Positions 1-7,715 of a stretch of DNA of 64,000 bases are shown here, one piece after another. Position 1 is the stretch's first letter. Each line of letters starts with the position of its first letter. Both the position numbers and the translations under genes were made by a program. The notes below the pieces were generated by a model. The model was given only the letters and a program-made list of their open reading frames with translations. It did not search any database and was not told the origin of the DNA. The stretch comes from Eubacterium sp. (GTDB taxonomy: Bacteria; Bacillota; Clostridia; Lachnospirales; Lachnospiraceae), in the NCBI GenBank assembly GCA_017938215.1, contig JAGBBZ010000023.1, positions 1 through 64,000 on the forward strand. Direction: 5' to 3'.

Positions 1-66
1 AAAGAGTATACCAAAGCACTTCGAGAAGGTGGTCTTCCAGAGTATGTGAAGATTGTTGGGAAGTAA
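1..66 (+). CDS. C-terminal tail of an unidentified protein (5' end outside window)
   Basis: The window opens inside a reading frame that ends with TAA at 64-66. The visible 21 residues end in GGLPEYVKIVGK. This is charged and helix-like and would fit the end of an extracellular solute-binding protein, but the fragment is far too short to call a family. No terminator hairpin is obvious directly after the stop. Confidence 0.4.
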   Translation, partial: KEYTKALREGGLPEYVKIVGK

Positions 67-129
67 ATCTGTTTATGTAGGTCTACAAAGTTACGTAAAC
101 AGATTGGAAAGTTGGGAAGGAGATACGAG

Positions 130-207
130 ATGGGAAAGATGCTAAGACGAATGGGATGTTTTTTACTTGTATCTTTGGTTGCTACACTGCTATGCTCTCT
201 GACGTAG
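130..207 (+). pseudogene. Truncated signal-peptide fragment (25 codons)
   Basis: An ATG at 130 follows a good Shine-Dalgarno (GAAGGAGA, 115-123) and opens a 25-codon frame: a basic N-terminus (MGKMLRRMG) followed by a hydrophobic run (CFLLVSLVATLLCSL), then a stop. This is the layout of a secretion signal or lipoprotein signal with nothing behind it. I infer the start of a secreted-protein gene whose body was lost, perhaps through the transposon remnant just downstream. A genuine tiny membrane peptide is the alternative. Confidence 0.35.
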
Positions 208-257
208 GGGAGTTGTCATCCATCGCTCAAACTGGTATTATATAACCAGAAGGACAG

Positions 258-694
258 GTGATTGAAAAATATTCAAAGGAAATGAGAGAAGCTATCGTAG
301 CAAGAATGCTAGAAGGCGACGAAACAGTTACAGACATTCAAAGAGATACAGGAGTTAGAATCAATACACTCTATAGGTGGAGAGACCAAGCTATGAATCA
401 GAAGGGGGTGTCAGCAACTACAAAGTATAAGAATGCGGATAAATGGACAAGCGAAGATAAATTTACAGCAGAAACAGCAAATTTATCAGACGTAGAGCGT
501 TCGGAGTATTGCCGGAACAAGGGATATATCCAGAACAACTTAAGGAATGGAAACAAGCTTGCGTGAATGCTAATGCGGAAATGAATAAAGGTAAGCCAAG
601 AATTACGAGAACGAAAAGCGAAAGAAAAATTAGAGAAAGGAAATTTGGGTGGGATGACAACTACTTAAAAAAATTCCGCCGTGAAAATATATAG
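258..694 (+). pseudogene. Decayed transposase OrfA (IS3-type HTH), frameshifted
   Basis: A GTG-initiated frame (258-566) encodes an HTH_Tnp_1-like start (KYSKEMREAIVARMLEG, then TDIQRDTGVRINTLYRWR), the usual DNA-binding part of an IS3/IS911-type OrfA. The family motif EYCRxKGLYPEQ is split. The first frame reads EYCRNKG and then loses register; the frame from 509 resumes with IYPEQLKEWKQACVNANAE. A single missing base near 528-532 (AAGGGATATAT where AAGGGATTATAT would restore the motif) explains it. The second frame runs to 694 but diverges from the family. No DDE catalytic ORF and no clear terminal inverted repeats are present, so this is a dead fragment. Confidence 0.7.
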
Positions 695-717
695 ATGATA
701 CAAAGGAGGTTTTGCGT

Positions 718-924
718 ATGGAGGAAACACTTTTTACTTTTTTAATGGTATTTATGATGGTTTTACTATTTTGCATACGATATGTAGTCCCATTCGTTAT
801 TGCAATCATAGGAGCCTTGTTAATCAAGAAGAAAAATAAGAAAGTATTTGGAGGTATTCTTTTAACCTTAGGGATTATGGTCGAGGTAATAAGCATTGTA
901 GTAAAAGTATATAGCTTTATGTGA
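718..924 (+). CDS. Small membrane protein, unknown function
   Basis: 68 residues from the ATG at 718, preceded by AAAGGAGG (702-709) at ideal spacing; the in-frame TTG at 712 sits too close to the site. Two hydrophobic helices are visible, roughly residues 5-35 and 42-66, separated by a very basic turn (KKKNKK), which predicts a hairpin membrane protein with the loop in the cytoplasm. The next small membrane gene starts 13 bases downstream. I do not recognise a family. Confidence 0.55.
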   Translation: MEETLFTFLMVFMMVLLFCIRYVVPFVIAIIGALLIKKKNKKVFGGILLTLGIMVEVISIVVKVYSFM

Positions 925-937
925 GGTGAAAATTATT

Positions 938-1132
938 GTGAAAACATACAAAACATTTTATTGGATTAATTTTGGACTGGTGCTGATATTTATAATAACA
1001 GAATTTTTGCGTGGAAGTAGTTTGCTATGGTTAATCGTGATGGGGAGTGCCATGGCGGCACAGGGCATTGCTGTGGCGAATGAGGAAAAGAAATTGAAAG
1101 AAGAAGCTCGAAAAGAAAAAACGAAGGAGTAA
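938..1132 (+). CDS. Small membrane protein, unknown function
   Basis: 64 residues from a GTG at 938 with AGGTGA (925-930) as ribosome site; an upstream in-frame GTG at 926 overlaps that site and is less likely. The protein has two hydrophobic segments (about residues 6-22 and 27-45) and a highly charged tail rich in Lys and Glu (EEKKLKEEARKEKTKE). It follows the previous small membrane gene almost directly, so the two probably share a transcript. Function unknown. Confidence 0.5.
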   Translation: MKTYKTFYWINFGLVLIFIITEFLRGSSLLWLIVMGSAMAAQGIAVANEEKKLKEEARKEKTKE

Positions 1133-1158
1133 ATGGGGAATATTATACCATTTCTCCC

Positions 1159-1187
1159 TTGACAACCCACGTTCCATTTGTTATGAT
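1159..1187 (+). promoter_or_regulatory. Sigma-A promoter for the tyrS leader
   Basis: TTGACA (1159-1164), exactly 17 bases, then TATGAT (1182-1187). Transcription should begin near 1194, just upstream of the T-box leader. Confidence 0.8.
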
Positions 1188-1194
1188 GACTGTG

Positions 1195-1476
1195 TTAAAT
1201 ACGAAGAAAAGAAGAAGTAGTAGCAGAAGAAACTTACAGAGAGTTGCCGGTGGCTGAGAGGCGCAAGGGAATCCTGTTATGAATACATCTTGGAGTATCC
1301 GGCTGAAGGAATTACTGGTAGGCTTGGACGGTGTTGTGCCCGTTATCGCACAGGGATATGGTAGTATCCTGCGGAGCCTGGCAGTGTGAGCTGGCGGGGA
1401 ATAAAGGTGGTAACACGAAGAGAATTTCGTCCTTTTGCAGATGATGAATCATCATCTGTAAGAGGACTTTCTTTTT
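1195..1476 (+). promoter_or_regulatory. Tyrosine T-box riboswitch upstream of tyrS
   Basis: The canonical T-box sequence AAGGTGGTAACACG is at 1404-1417. Stem I lies around 1215-1340, and a GAATACAT loop at 1281-1288 places UAC, a tyrosine codon, as the likely specifier (1284-1286) followed by the usual purine. The T-box can pair into an antiterminator; the competing terminator is 1429-1476. By family knowledge, uncharged tRNA-Tyr stabilises the antiterminator and allows tyrS transcription. The leader continues about 300 bases past the terminator before tyrS, which is unusual. Confidence 0.92.
1429..1476 (+). terminator. T-box leader intrinsic terminator
   Basis: GTCCTTTTGCAGATGAT pairs with ATCATCTGTAAGAGGAC (G-U pairs included) around a short loop, followed by TTTCTTTTT. 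Position directly after the T-box core makes it the regulated terminator. Confidence 0.88.
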
Positions 1477-1484
1477 GCGCGATA

Positions 1485-1702
1485 GACTTAAGTCGTGCAT
1501 TTTCAGGAAGGAGACACATTCGAGCTTGCTCGAAAATGTGGCTACTTTTCTGAAAATATAGGACGCAGTCCGCGATGATGAGCCACGAAGTGGCGAAGAA
1601 TGGCGCACGACTTAAGTTAAGGAGGTCGTGCATAGGACGCAGTCCGCGATGAGTATGCGAAGCATACGAATGCGCACGACTTAAGACAAGGAAGTCGTGC
1701 AT
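1485..1702 (+). repeat. Array of hairpin units between T-box terminator and tyrS
   Basis: Two tandem units of about 70-76 bases (1558-1633 and 1632-1702) share the blocks ATAGGACGCAGTCCGCGATG, GCGCACGACTTAAG and GTCGTGCAT. Each contains GGAC-GCA-GTCC, then a variable perfect stem capped by GAA (GCCAC-GAA-GTGGC in the first, GTATGC-GAA-GCATAC in the second), then GCACGAC pairing with GTCGTGC. A related block at 1485-1557 carries ACTTAAGTCGTGCAT and nested stems (ATTTTCAG with CTGAAAAT, CGAGC-TT-GCTCG). Stem sequences differ between units while pairing is kept. No ORF is credible here; the remaining part of the 640-base gap to tyrS (1703-1775) shows only AT-rich leader and the ribosome site. 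Confidence 0.75.
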
Positions 1703-1775
1703 TGCCACAAACTTGACGCAAAAACACCAAGAAACTGACATATTCATAATATAATATTAAGAAAGGATGAATGAA

Positions 1776-3002
1776 ATGAAAGTTTATGACGAATTGGTTG
1801 CCCGTGGATTGATTGCCCAGGTAACAGACGAAGAAGAAATCAAAGAATTAGTAAACGAGGGAAAAGCAGTATTTTACATCGGCTTTGACCCAACTGCAGA
1901 CAGCCTTCATGTAGGACACTTCATGGCGCTTTGCTTGATGAAGAGACTCCAGATGGCTGGTAACAAACCAATCGCATTGATCGGTGGCGGTACTGCCATG
2001 ATCGGAGATCCATCCGGTCGTACCGATATGCGTCAGATGATGACAAAAGAAACCATTGCTCACAACGTAGAGTGTTTCAAAGAGCAGATGAGCAAGTTCA
2101 TCGACTTCTCTGACGGAAAAGCCATGATTGTAAATAACGCCGATTGGTTGACAGACTTGAACTATATGGAAGTGTTGCGTGACATTGGACCACATTTTTC
2201 CGTGAATCGTATGTTGGCAGCCGAGTGCTACAAACAGCGTATGGAAAAAGGACTTACTTTCCTTGAGTTCAACTACATGATCATGCAGAGTTACGATTTC
2301 TACGCATTGTTCCAGAAATACGGCTGTAACATGCAGTTTGGTGGAGATGACCAGTGGAGCAACATGCTTGGCGGTACCGAGTTGATTCGTCGTAAGCTTG
2401 GAAAAGATGCTTACGCCATGACCATTAACCTTCTTTTGAATTCCGAAGGAAAGAAAATGGGTAAGACACAGTCTGGTGCTGTATGGTTGGATCCAAATAA
2501 AACAAGTCCATTTGACTTCTACCAGTACTGGAGAAATGTTAGCGATTCCGATGTATTGAAATGCTTGCGGATGCTTACATTCCTTCCGTTGGAAGAAATC
2601 GATGCCATGGATAAATGGGAAGGAAGCCAGCTCAATCAGGCAAAAGAAATCCTTGCTTTCGAGTTGACCAAACTGGTTCACGGCGAGGAAGAAGCTGGAA
2701 AAGCACAGGAGGCTGCGAGAGCATTGTTTGCCAGCGGAAGTGCAGCACAGATGCCAGAGGTAGAACTTACGGATGCGGACTTTGAAGATGGAAACATCGG
2801 TATCTTGAACCTTCTTGTGAAGGCTGGATTGGCTCCATCCAACGGAGAAGCACGTCGTAATGTTCAGCAAGGCGGTGTGTCTATCGATGGCGAAAAAGTC
2901 GAGGATGCTAGAATGTTGGTTAGCAAAGACAGCATCGGCGAAGAAGGCATTGTCCTCAAGAGAGGAAAGAAAAAATTCATGCGAATCATCGTGAAGAACT
3001 GA
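1776..3002 (+). CDS. tyrS: Tyrosyl-tRNA synthetase
   Basis: Class I aminoacyl-tRNA synthetase charging tRNA-Tyr in the cytoplasm, 408 residues, typical length for the bacterial TyrRS. Visible signatures: the HIGH-type motif HVGH at residues 45-48 after [12 protein letters not shown], the tyrosine-pocket region with [10 protein letters not shown], the KMSKS-type motif as KMGKT, and a C-terminal S4 RNA-binding domain (about residues 340-405, ending FMRIIVKN). The start at 1776 is preferred because GAAAGG (1761-1766) lies 9 bases upstream; an in-frame ATG at 1767 overlaps that site. Expression is expected to be controlled by the tyrosine T-box upstream. A small hydrolase gene follows after 15 bases. 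Confidence 0.97.
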   Translation: MKVYDELVARGLIAQVTDEEEIKELVNEGKAVFYIGFDPTADSLHVGHFMALCLMKRLQMAGNKPIALIGGGTAMIGDPSGRTDMRQMMTKETIAHNVECFKEQMSKFIDFSDGKAMIVNNADWLTDLNYMEVLRDIGPHFSVNRMLAAECYKQRMEKGLTFLEFNYMIMQSYDFYALFQKYGCNMQFGGDDQWSNMLGGTELIRRKLGKDAYAMTINLLLNSEGKKMGKTQSGAVWLDPNKTSPFDFYQYWRNVSDSDVLKCLRMLTFLPLEEIDAMDKWEGSQLNQAKEILAFELTKLVHGEEEAGKAQEAARALFASGSAAQMPEVELTDADFEDGNIGILNLLVKAGLAPSNGEARRNVQQGGVSIDGEKVEDARMLVSKDSIGEEGIVLKRGKKKFMRIIVKN

Positions 3003-3017
3003 TAGGAGGATCTTCCG

Positions 3018-3557
3018 ATGAGTGGAAAACTGGTAATACTATTTCCAGGAATAAAATATAGCGTAGACTGTCCGCTTTTGTATTATCCGAAGAAGAAATA
3101 CGAGGCGGCAGGATACGAGATACTTCCGATCGAGAACTACGAAGTGACAGATGAGGAATGTTCTTTTGAAGACTACATAAAGACAGCCGTTGTCAATGTG
3201 GAGAAGAGATTCGAGAATTTTGATTTCTCTGTTTACAAGGAGATTGTATTTGTGTCCAAGAGTATGGGAACGGTGGTGGCACTGAGTCTGGAAGATCGAT
3301 ATGAGATTCCCAATGTGACACATGTGTTGCTGACACCGATTCGCGGTACATTTCCATTGTTGACGAAGGAACGCAATATCGATTTGATGGTTTCCGGAAC
3401 CGAGGATCCATTGGTGGATCTTCCGGCGTTGACGGAAATTAGTCAAGAGAATCGACTTCCGTTGACGATTGTAGAAGGGGCAAACCATAGTCTGGAAATT
3501 GCAGGGGACGTGGAACGAAATCTGGAGATTATTCGGGAAATCGTAGCGCAATTATAA
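3018..3557 (+). CDS. Small alpha/beta-hydrolase-fold protein
   Basis: 179 residues. The start LVILFPGIKYSVDCPLLYY resembles strand 1 and the oxyanion loop of alpha/beta hydrolases; the nucleophile elbow is SKSMGT (about residues 80-85, S-x-S-x-G form), a late acidic residue lies in MVSGTEDPLVD and a histidine in EGANHSLE, giving a plausible Ser-Asp-His triad. At this size it lacks a lid domain, like short esterase/dienelactone-type proteins. The gene lies 15 bases after tyrS with site AGGAGG and probably shares its transcript. Substrate unknown. Confidence 0.7.
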   Translation: MSGKLVILFPGIKYSVDCPLLYYPKKKYEAAGYEILPIENYEVTDEECSFEDYIKTAVVNVEKRFENFDFSVYKEIVFVSKSMGTVVALSLEDRYEIPNVTHVLLTPIRGTFPLLTKERNIDLMVSGTEDPLVDLPALTEISQENRLPLTIVEGANHSLEIAGDVERNLEIIREIVAQL

Positions 3558-3594
3558 TGACTTGCACAAAGGATTGTGCAGAAAAGAGGGAGAA

Positions 3595-5892
3595 ATGAAA
3601 TTACAAAAGCTAGTAATGACAGCTGCATTAGTGACGACTGTCGGTGTCTTTGCAGGAACAGGAGATGTACAGGCGAAGGATGTTTACAAAGTGGACCGCT
3701 ATGGTGAATTGTATCGGTACTCGGGAAATCCAGTGGTTACCATTCAGAGTAACACATCTGCTATTGATAGCGATGCATTTTATCGCGTACGCACATCGAG
3801 ATTCCAAATTTCCAGCGGAAATCCATATTTTAAGACAATCAATGGTGTGCTGTATAGCAAAGATGGAACTTTGTTGATTAAATGTCCGACGGAAAAAGCG
3901 GGTTCCTTAACGATACCGTCATCGGTTAGGAAAATTGCAGACAATGCATTTCAGGGATGTAGTAAGTTGACGCGAGTTACCATTCCGAATTCAGTTACTT
4001 ACATAGGAAAGGAAAGCTTCAAAAATGCATCGGCGTTGACTTACGTGCGACTTTCTTCCAATGTGAAGAAGTTGCGTGAAGAGAGCTTTCGTGGATGTAG
4101 CAATTTGCAGAGCATTACCATTCCAAGTTCGGTCAAGGTGATAGAGAACGGTGTTTTTGAACGATGCCAGAGTTTGAAAAAGGTGTCAATTCCTGACTCA
4201 GTGACAAGGATTGGCTATAGTGCATTTTCAGATTGCGTTTCCTTGACAAGTGCCAAACTTTCTAAGAAGATGTCTTACATTCCGGGAAGTGCATTTCAGA
4301 ATTGTACAAGTTTGAAAGTGGTAAGCAACACAGCGAACATCGAAGGAATCGGTAGTTATGCGTTTGACAACTGTGTGCGTCTTAACAAATTTGCATTCTC
4401 CAGTCAGCTGGATGAAATCAACGGCAGTGCATTCCGCAATTGTAAGGCATTGGGAACCGTGCAGATTTCAGGGAAGACGACATACATTTCCAATGATGCG
4501 TTTGAGGGTGCAGCATCGAAGTTTGTGGTGGATTCTTCCAATCCAAACTATGCCAGTGAAGATGGAATGTTGTTTAATGAGAAAAAAACATTTCTGATCC
4601 AGGCGCCGGCACGTTATAGTGGAAGCTTGAAAATTCCAAAGGGAGTAACGAGTATTTCCGGTTATGCGTTGGTAAATGGTGACTACAAGAGTGTAAGTAT
4701 TCCAGAAGGTGTAAAAGAAATCAGTAAGAATTATTTTCAGGGATGTGAAAAATTGGAAAGCATTGAACTTCCGGCAAGTGTTACACGAGTTGGGGGAGCG
4801 TTTTACCATAGTTCTGCACTTGGACTTGATAGCTTGAAGAAAATTACGGTTGCTTCTGGTAACACCAAGTATAAGCATGTGGATGGCGTCTTGTATACGG
4901 CAGATGGTACAAAAATGGTTATTTTCCCATCCGGAAGAACGGGTTCTTTGACGTTGCCGGATGAGTGTAAAAATATTGGTACACAGATGATAGAAAATAA
5001 GCTGAGTGCAGTTCGCGTATCCGCAACGAACAAATATTTTACATCTGTGGACGGTGTGTTGTATAACCTTCGTGGAACCGAGATTGAGTGTTTTCCAATG
5101 AACAAGACCAAATACGTGATTCCGAAGACATTGCGTAATATTGTATATTTGAATGAAGTGAAAGCGGATTTGAAATGTGCAGCGGTTAAAGTGGCAAAGG
5201 GAAATCGTTCCTTCTATTCTAAGAATGGTGTCGTATTTAAGAAGTACTCCGATGAGTTGTTGTTCTACCCTACAAAGAAAAAGGGAAGTTACACAGTGCC
5301 AAAGAAAACACGTTTTATTGCATCGGATGCGTTTGAAGAGGCACACAACTTGACGAATCTTACAATTACAAAAAATGTAAGACGTCGTCATGGCAGTACA
5401 TACTATTTTACCAATTGCCGTAAGTTAGCAAGTGTGTTGGTAAAACAGGGCAAATTGAATTACATCCGTATGAATTTTGCGGATTGTAATAAATTGAGCA
5501 AATTGACTTTCCCATCCAATATTATGAAGACTACCTTGCGTCACCTTCCAGAAGGGGTATCCATTTACGGATTCAACAATACCACTGCGAAGGAGGCAGC
5601 AGAGAGATCCGGTGGTTCTTTCGTAAGCCGCGGTACGATTCCACGTGCCATCAGCGGGGCGAAAGTGAAAAAGGTCATTGACAAATATGAACTTCGTTGG
5701 AATGCCAATAGCGAAGCGAGTGGATATCAGGTATACACAACGGCGAGAACAATTCAGAACCTCAGTGGCTCGGGAAGTACATCTTGCTATGTGAAAGATA
5801 TTAATGATTACAGTACGATTTACGTTCGTGCATATTGTATCGTAAATGGCAAGAAAGTTTATGGAAAAGCAAAGGCGATTTATATCGACTAA
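3595..5892 (+). CDS. Secreted BspA-type leucine-rich-repeat protein with C-terminal Fn3-like domain
   Basis: 765 residues from ATG 3595 (site GAGGGAGA just upstream; the upstream in-frame ATG at 3562 adds a non-signal-like extension). Residues 1-30 form a signal peptide (MKLQKLVMTAALVTT ... VQA). Most of the protein is LRR_5/BspA repeats with the recurring patterns AFQGCSKLTRVTIPNSV and FRGCSNLQSITIPSSV, plus YSKDGT/LYTADGT inserts. The last 80 residues (from about GAKVKKVIDKYELRW) look like a fibronectin type III domain. No sortase motif or membrane anchor is seen, so it is probably released or held non-covalently. BspA-type proteins are commonly adhesive surface proteins; the ligand is unknown. 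Confidence 0.9.
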   Translation: MKLQKLVMTAALVTTVGVFAGTGDVQAKDVYKVDRYGELYRYSGNPVVTIQSNTSAIDSDAFYRVRTSRFQISSGNPYFKTINGVLYSKDGTLLIKCPTEKAGSLTIPSSVRKIADNAFQGCSKLTRVTIPNSVTYIGKESFKNASALTYVRLSSNVKKLREESFRGCSNLQSITIPSSVKVIENGVFERCQSLKKVSIPDSVTRIGYSAFSDCVSLTSAKLSKKMSYIPGSAFQNCTSLKVVSNTANIEGIGSYAFDNCVRLNKFAFSSQLDEINGSAFRNCKALGTVQISGKTTYISNDAFEGAASKFVVDSSNPNYASEDGMLFNEKKTFLIQAPARYSGSLKIPKGVTSISGYALVNGDYKSVSIPEGVKEISKNYFQGCEKLESIELPASVTRVGGAFYHSSALGLDSLKKITVASGNTKYKHVDGVLYTADGTKMVIFPSGRTGSLTLPDECKNIGTQMIENKLSAVRVSATNKYFTSVDGVLYNLRGTEIECFPMNKTKYVIPKTLRNIVYLNEVKADLKCAAVKVAKGNRSFYSKNGVVFKKYSDELLFYPTKKKGSYTVPKKTRFIASDAFEEAHNLTNLTITKNVRRRHGSTYYFTNCRKLASVLVKQGKLNYIRMNFADCNKLSKLTFPSNIMKTTLRHLPEGVSIYGFNNTTAKEAAERSGGSFVSRGTIPRAISGAKVKKVIDKYELRWNANSEASGYQVYTTARTIQNLSGSGSTSCYVKDINDYSTIYVRAYCIVNGKKVYGKAKAIYID

Positions 5893-5911
5893 TCACGAAT
5901 ATTGATGATAA

Positions 5912-5949
5912 AAGGAACGGGTTCCTATGAGGGAATCCGTTCCTTTTTT
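5912..5949. terminator. Bidirectional terminator between LRR gene and cotJ operon
   Basis: GGAACGG and CCGTTCC form the outer stem with an inner GTTCC/GGGAA stem, followed by TTTTTT on the plus strand and preceded by AAA on the other side. It lies between the converging LRR gene and cotJC. Confidence 0.85.
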
Positions 5950-5951
5950 GC

Positions 5952-6569
5952 TTACTTTTTGGTGTTAACCATTTTTTTGTCAAACTCAGGATTAAAGTAG
6001 TAAAAGTTTTTAGAATCTAACGTAGCTTTGGTCATTTCTAAGGCTTCACCGAAACGCTGGAAGTGGACAATCTCTCTGGCTCGTAAAAATTTCAGTGGTG
6101 CCCGGACATCGGGATCATCGATGACCCGGAGAAGATTGTCGTATACCGTTCGTGCTTTTTGCTCCGCGGCAAGATTTTCGTAGAGGTCGGCAAAAGCGTC
6201 ACCCTTTGATTGGAATTCCAATGAGGTAAATGGAATGCCGGCAGCAGCCTGTGGCCAAAGTCCTGTGGTGTGATCGATATAGTAGGCATCAAACCCTGCA
6301 ATCTTTGCTTGCTCAGGAGTTAGATCCTTGGTTAATTGGTATACCATGGCACATATGATTTCCAGGTGATTGATTTCCTCCGTACCAATGTCTGTTAATA
6401 GACCACCAACTTTTTTTACCGGCATGGTATAACGCTGTGCCAGATAACGCATGGAAGCGGACAGTTCGCCGTCCGGTCCTCCATATTGACTGATGATGAG
6501 CTGAGCAGTCTTCGGACAAGTTTTTTTGATTTTTACAGGGTATTGCAAGCGTTTTTCATAACTCCACAT
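5952..6569 (-). CDS. cotJC: Spore coat protein CotJC, manganese-catalase family
   Basis: 205 residues, ferritin-like di-metal fold of the Mn-catalase family. Metal-ligand-like residues are seen in DGELSASMRYL, TDIGTEEINHLEII and AREIVHFQRFGEAL (Glu and His spaced as in Mn catalases). In Bacillus the cotJABC operon is made in the mother cell and CotJC is a coat component. The start codon directly abuts the stop of the upstream cotJA-cotJB gene (TAA followed by ATG) and its ribosome site AAGGAGG lies inside that gene, so translation is probably coupled. Catalase activity is plausible but not shown by the sequence. Confidence 0.93.
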   Translation of the reverse strand: MWSYEKRLQYPVKIKKTCPKTAQLIISQYGGPDGELSASMRYLAQRYTMPVKKVGGLLTDIGTEEINHLEIICAMVYQLTKDLTPEQAKIAGFDAYYIDHTTGLWPQAAAGIPFTSLEFQSKGDAFADLYENLAAEQKARTVYDNLLRVIDDPDVRAPLKFLRAREIVHFQRFGEALEMTKATLDSKNFYYFNPEFDKKMVNTKK

Positions 6570-7031
6570 TTAGATCAAACCTCCTTCCCAAGGGGCAGGA
6601 CCTTCGCCCCAGCCATATTCATTGGTTTCCGGATTTCCGGTAATCATGGAAATCTGTGTCAAAGGATAATATTTTTCGGCGTATTCTGCTAGAAGATCCA
6701 ATCGACGTTGTAACAACTCTTTAAAAAGTGTAAGACCTTTTTGATAATTTGGATGTGTATCCAGATAAAGTGTTAAATCGTTAAGAGCGAAACTGATGGT
6801 GTTAATTTCATTCATCATACACTCGCGTTCGGAAGATTTCTCTAACGCAGAACCGCATTTCAGAGAAACAGGAATATCCTCTGCGCAGTAAAATTCCAGA
6901 TTAAGACATGGGAAAATTGTTCCTTCCTTTAAAGCGGTTTCCAAGTCGTAGGGTTCGCACCATTCCTGGGTGGGAACGGAAGCCATTGCCAGAGTTTCCG
7001 GACAAGGACAGCATGCTTTTGAGTCGTTCAT
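6570..7031 (-). CDS. Fused spore coat proteins CotJA-CotJB
   Basis: 153 residues in one open frame. Residues about 15-50 match CotJA (MASVPTQEWCEPYDLETAL, then GTIFPCLNLEFYCAED); residues about 72-150 match CotJB (ISFALNDLTLYLDTHPNYQ, then YGWGEGPAPWEGG). In other spore formers these are separate genes. The start is the second ATG (7031), 9 bases from GAAGGAG; the first ATG touches that site. An internal ATG pair (MMNEIN) at the junction could allow CotJB to be made separately. A Cys-rich opening (KACCPCPE) is additional. Operon with cotJC. I found no convincing sigma-E promoter. Confidence 0.85.
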   Translation of the reverse strand: MNDSKACCPCPETLAMASVPTQEWCEPYDLETALKEGTIFPCLNLEFYCAEDIPVSLKCGSALEKSSERECMMNEINTISFALNDLTLYLDTHPNYQKGLTLFKELLQRRLDLLAEYAEKYYPLTQISMITGNPETNEYGWGEGPAPWEGGLI

Positions 7032-7141
7032 TCGTATCATCTCCTTCTTTTGTTTTTGATTTATGAAATCTTACATTCATAGTTTTTCTTGAAATGGGAA
7101 ACAATATTCGGACAGTTATTTCCAATGAAGGAGAAATGTTT

Positions 7142-7270
7142 ATGAGTAATGTGATTGTATCAGTAAGGAAAGCGCGTAAGCGACGGAAAAGCTTGCGAAA
7201 AAAAGTATGTGTTATTAGTAGTTTAATTGTAGTATTTGTGACATTTGTCATTATTTATTATTATTTTTGA
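7142..7270 (+). CDS. Small basic single-pass membrane protein
   Basis: 42 residues: an Arg/Lys-rich N-terminus (VRKARKRRKSLRKK) followed by one hydrophobic segment (VCVISSLIVVFVTFVIIYYYF) that ends the protein. The ATG at 7142 lies 8 bases after GAAGGAG (7127-7133); the in-frame ATG at 7136 is too close. The coding context is supported by the perfect ribosome site and by the amphipathic composition. It lies between the divergent cotJ operon and the PadR promoter. Function unknown. Confidence 0.55.
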   Translation: MSNVIVSVRKARKRRKSLRKKVCVISSLIVVFVTFVIIYYYF

Positions 7271-7278
7271 AAAACTAC

Positions 7279-7307
7279 TTGACCTGTCGTAGTAGTTATG
7301 CTATGAT
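7279..7307 (+). promoter_or_regulatory. Sigma-A promoter of the padR operon
   Basis: TTGACC (7279-7284), 17-base spacer, TATGAT (7302-7307). It is overlapped by the inverted repeat described separately, so it is likely a repressed promoter. Confidence 0.8.
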
Positions 7308-7342
7308 GTACCTACGACAGACGTACTACGATTATCGTAGTA
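7284..7342 (+). promoter_or_regulatory. Putative PadR operator (two inverted repeats on the promoter)
   Basis: CTGTCGTAG (7284-7292) and CTACGACAG (7312-7320) form a perfect 9-base inverted repeat that brackets the -10 box. Immediately downstream TACTACGAT-T-ATCGTAGTA (7324-7342) is a perfect palindrome with the same core (CTACGA/TCGTAG). Four copies of one half-site over the promoter and start region indicate autorepression, which is the usual mode for PadR proteins. Confidence 0.7.
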
Positions 7343-7379
7343 AAGAAAAAACGCAGGTTTGCGAGATTGGAGGACATAT

Positions 7380-7697
7380 ATGATTAGCAGTGATGTGATC
7401 AGAGGTTACAATGATACGATTATTTTGTATCTGTTAAAAAAGGAACCATCCTATGGATATGAAATTTCAAAAGATATTCGTGCAATATCGGATGAAAAGT
7501 ACATTATAAAAGAAACGACGTTGTACTCAGCCTTTACAAGAATGGAGAAGAATGGATACATCGAATCGTTTTTTGGAAATGAAACGGGGGGCAAGCGAAG
7601 GACATATTATCGCATTACAGATGCAGGCTTGGATTATTATAAAGAAAAATGCAAAGAATGGTCTGTTACCAAAGAAGTCATCGACAAGTTTGTGTAA
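7380..7697 (+). CDS. PadR family transcriptional regulator
   Basis: 105 residues, a winged-helix repressor of the short PadR (s1) class. Seen: the family start SDVIRGYNDTIILYLLKKE followed by PSYGYEISKDI, the recognition-helix region KETTLYSAFTRMEKNGYIES and the wing GGKRRTYYRITDAG. Start ATG 7380 follows GGAGG (7369-7373). It is followed after 18 bases by the DUF1700/DUF4097 gene, an arrangement repeatedly seen in Firmicutes where PadR controls a membrane-stress module. The effector is unknown; the operator candidate lies over its own promoter. Confidence 0.94.
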   Translation: MISSDVIRGYNDTIILYLLKKEPSYGYEISKDIRAISDEKYIIKETTLYSAFTRMEKNGYIESFFGNETGGKRRTYYRITDAGLDYYKEKCKEWSVTKEVIDKFV

Positions 7698-7715
7698 GAA
7701 AGGAAGAGGATAAGG

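Noticed and set aside
1848..2870. 340-codon open frame on the minus strand opposite tyrS
   Set aside because: It mirrors the codon pattern of tyrS, has no ribosome site or recognisable protein, and tyrS is certain.
7032..7110. Sigma-E promoter for the cotJ operon
   Set aside because: A GAATATT box matching the -35 form is present on the minus strand, but nothing like CATACA lies at the required distance.
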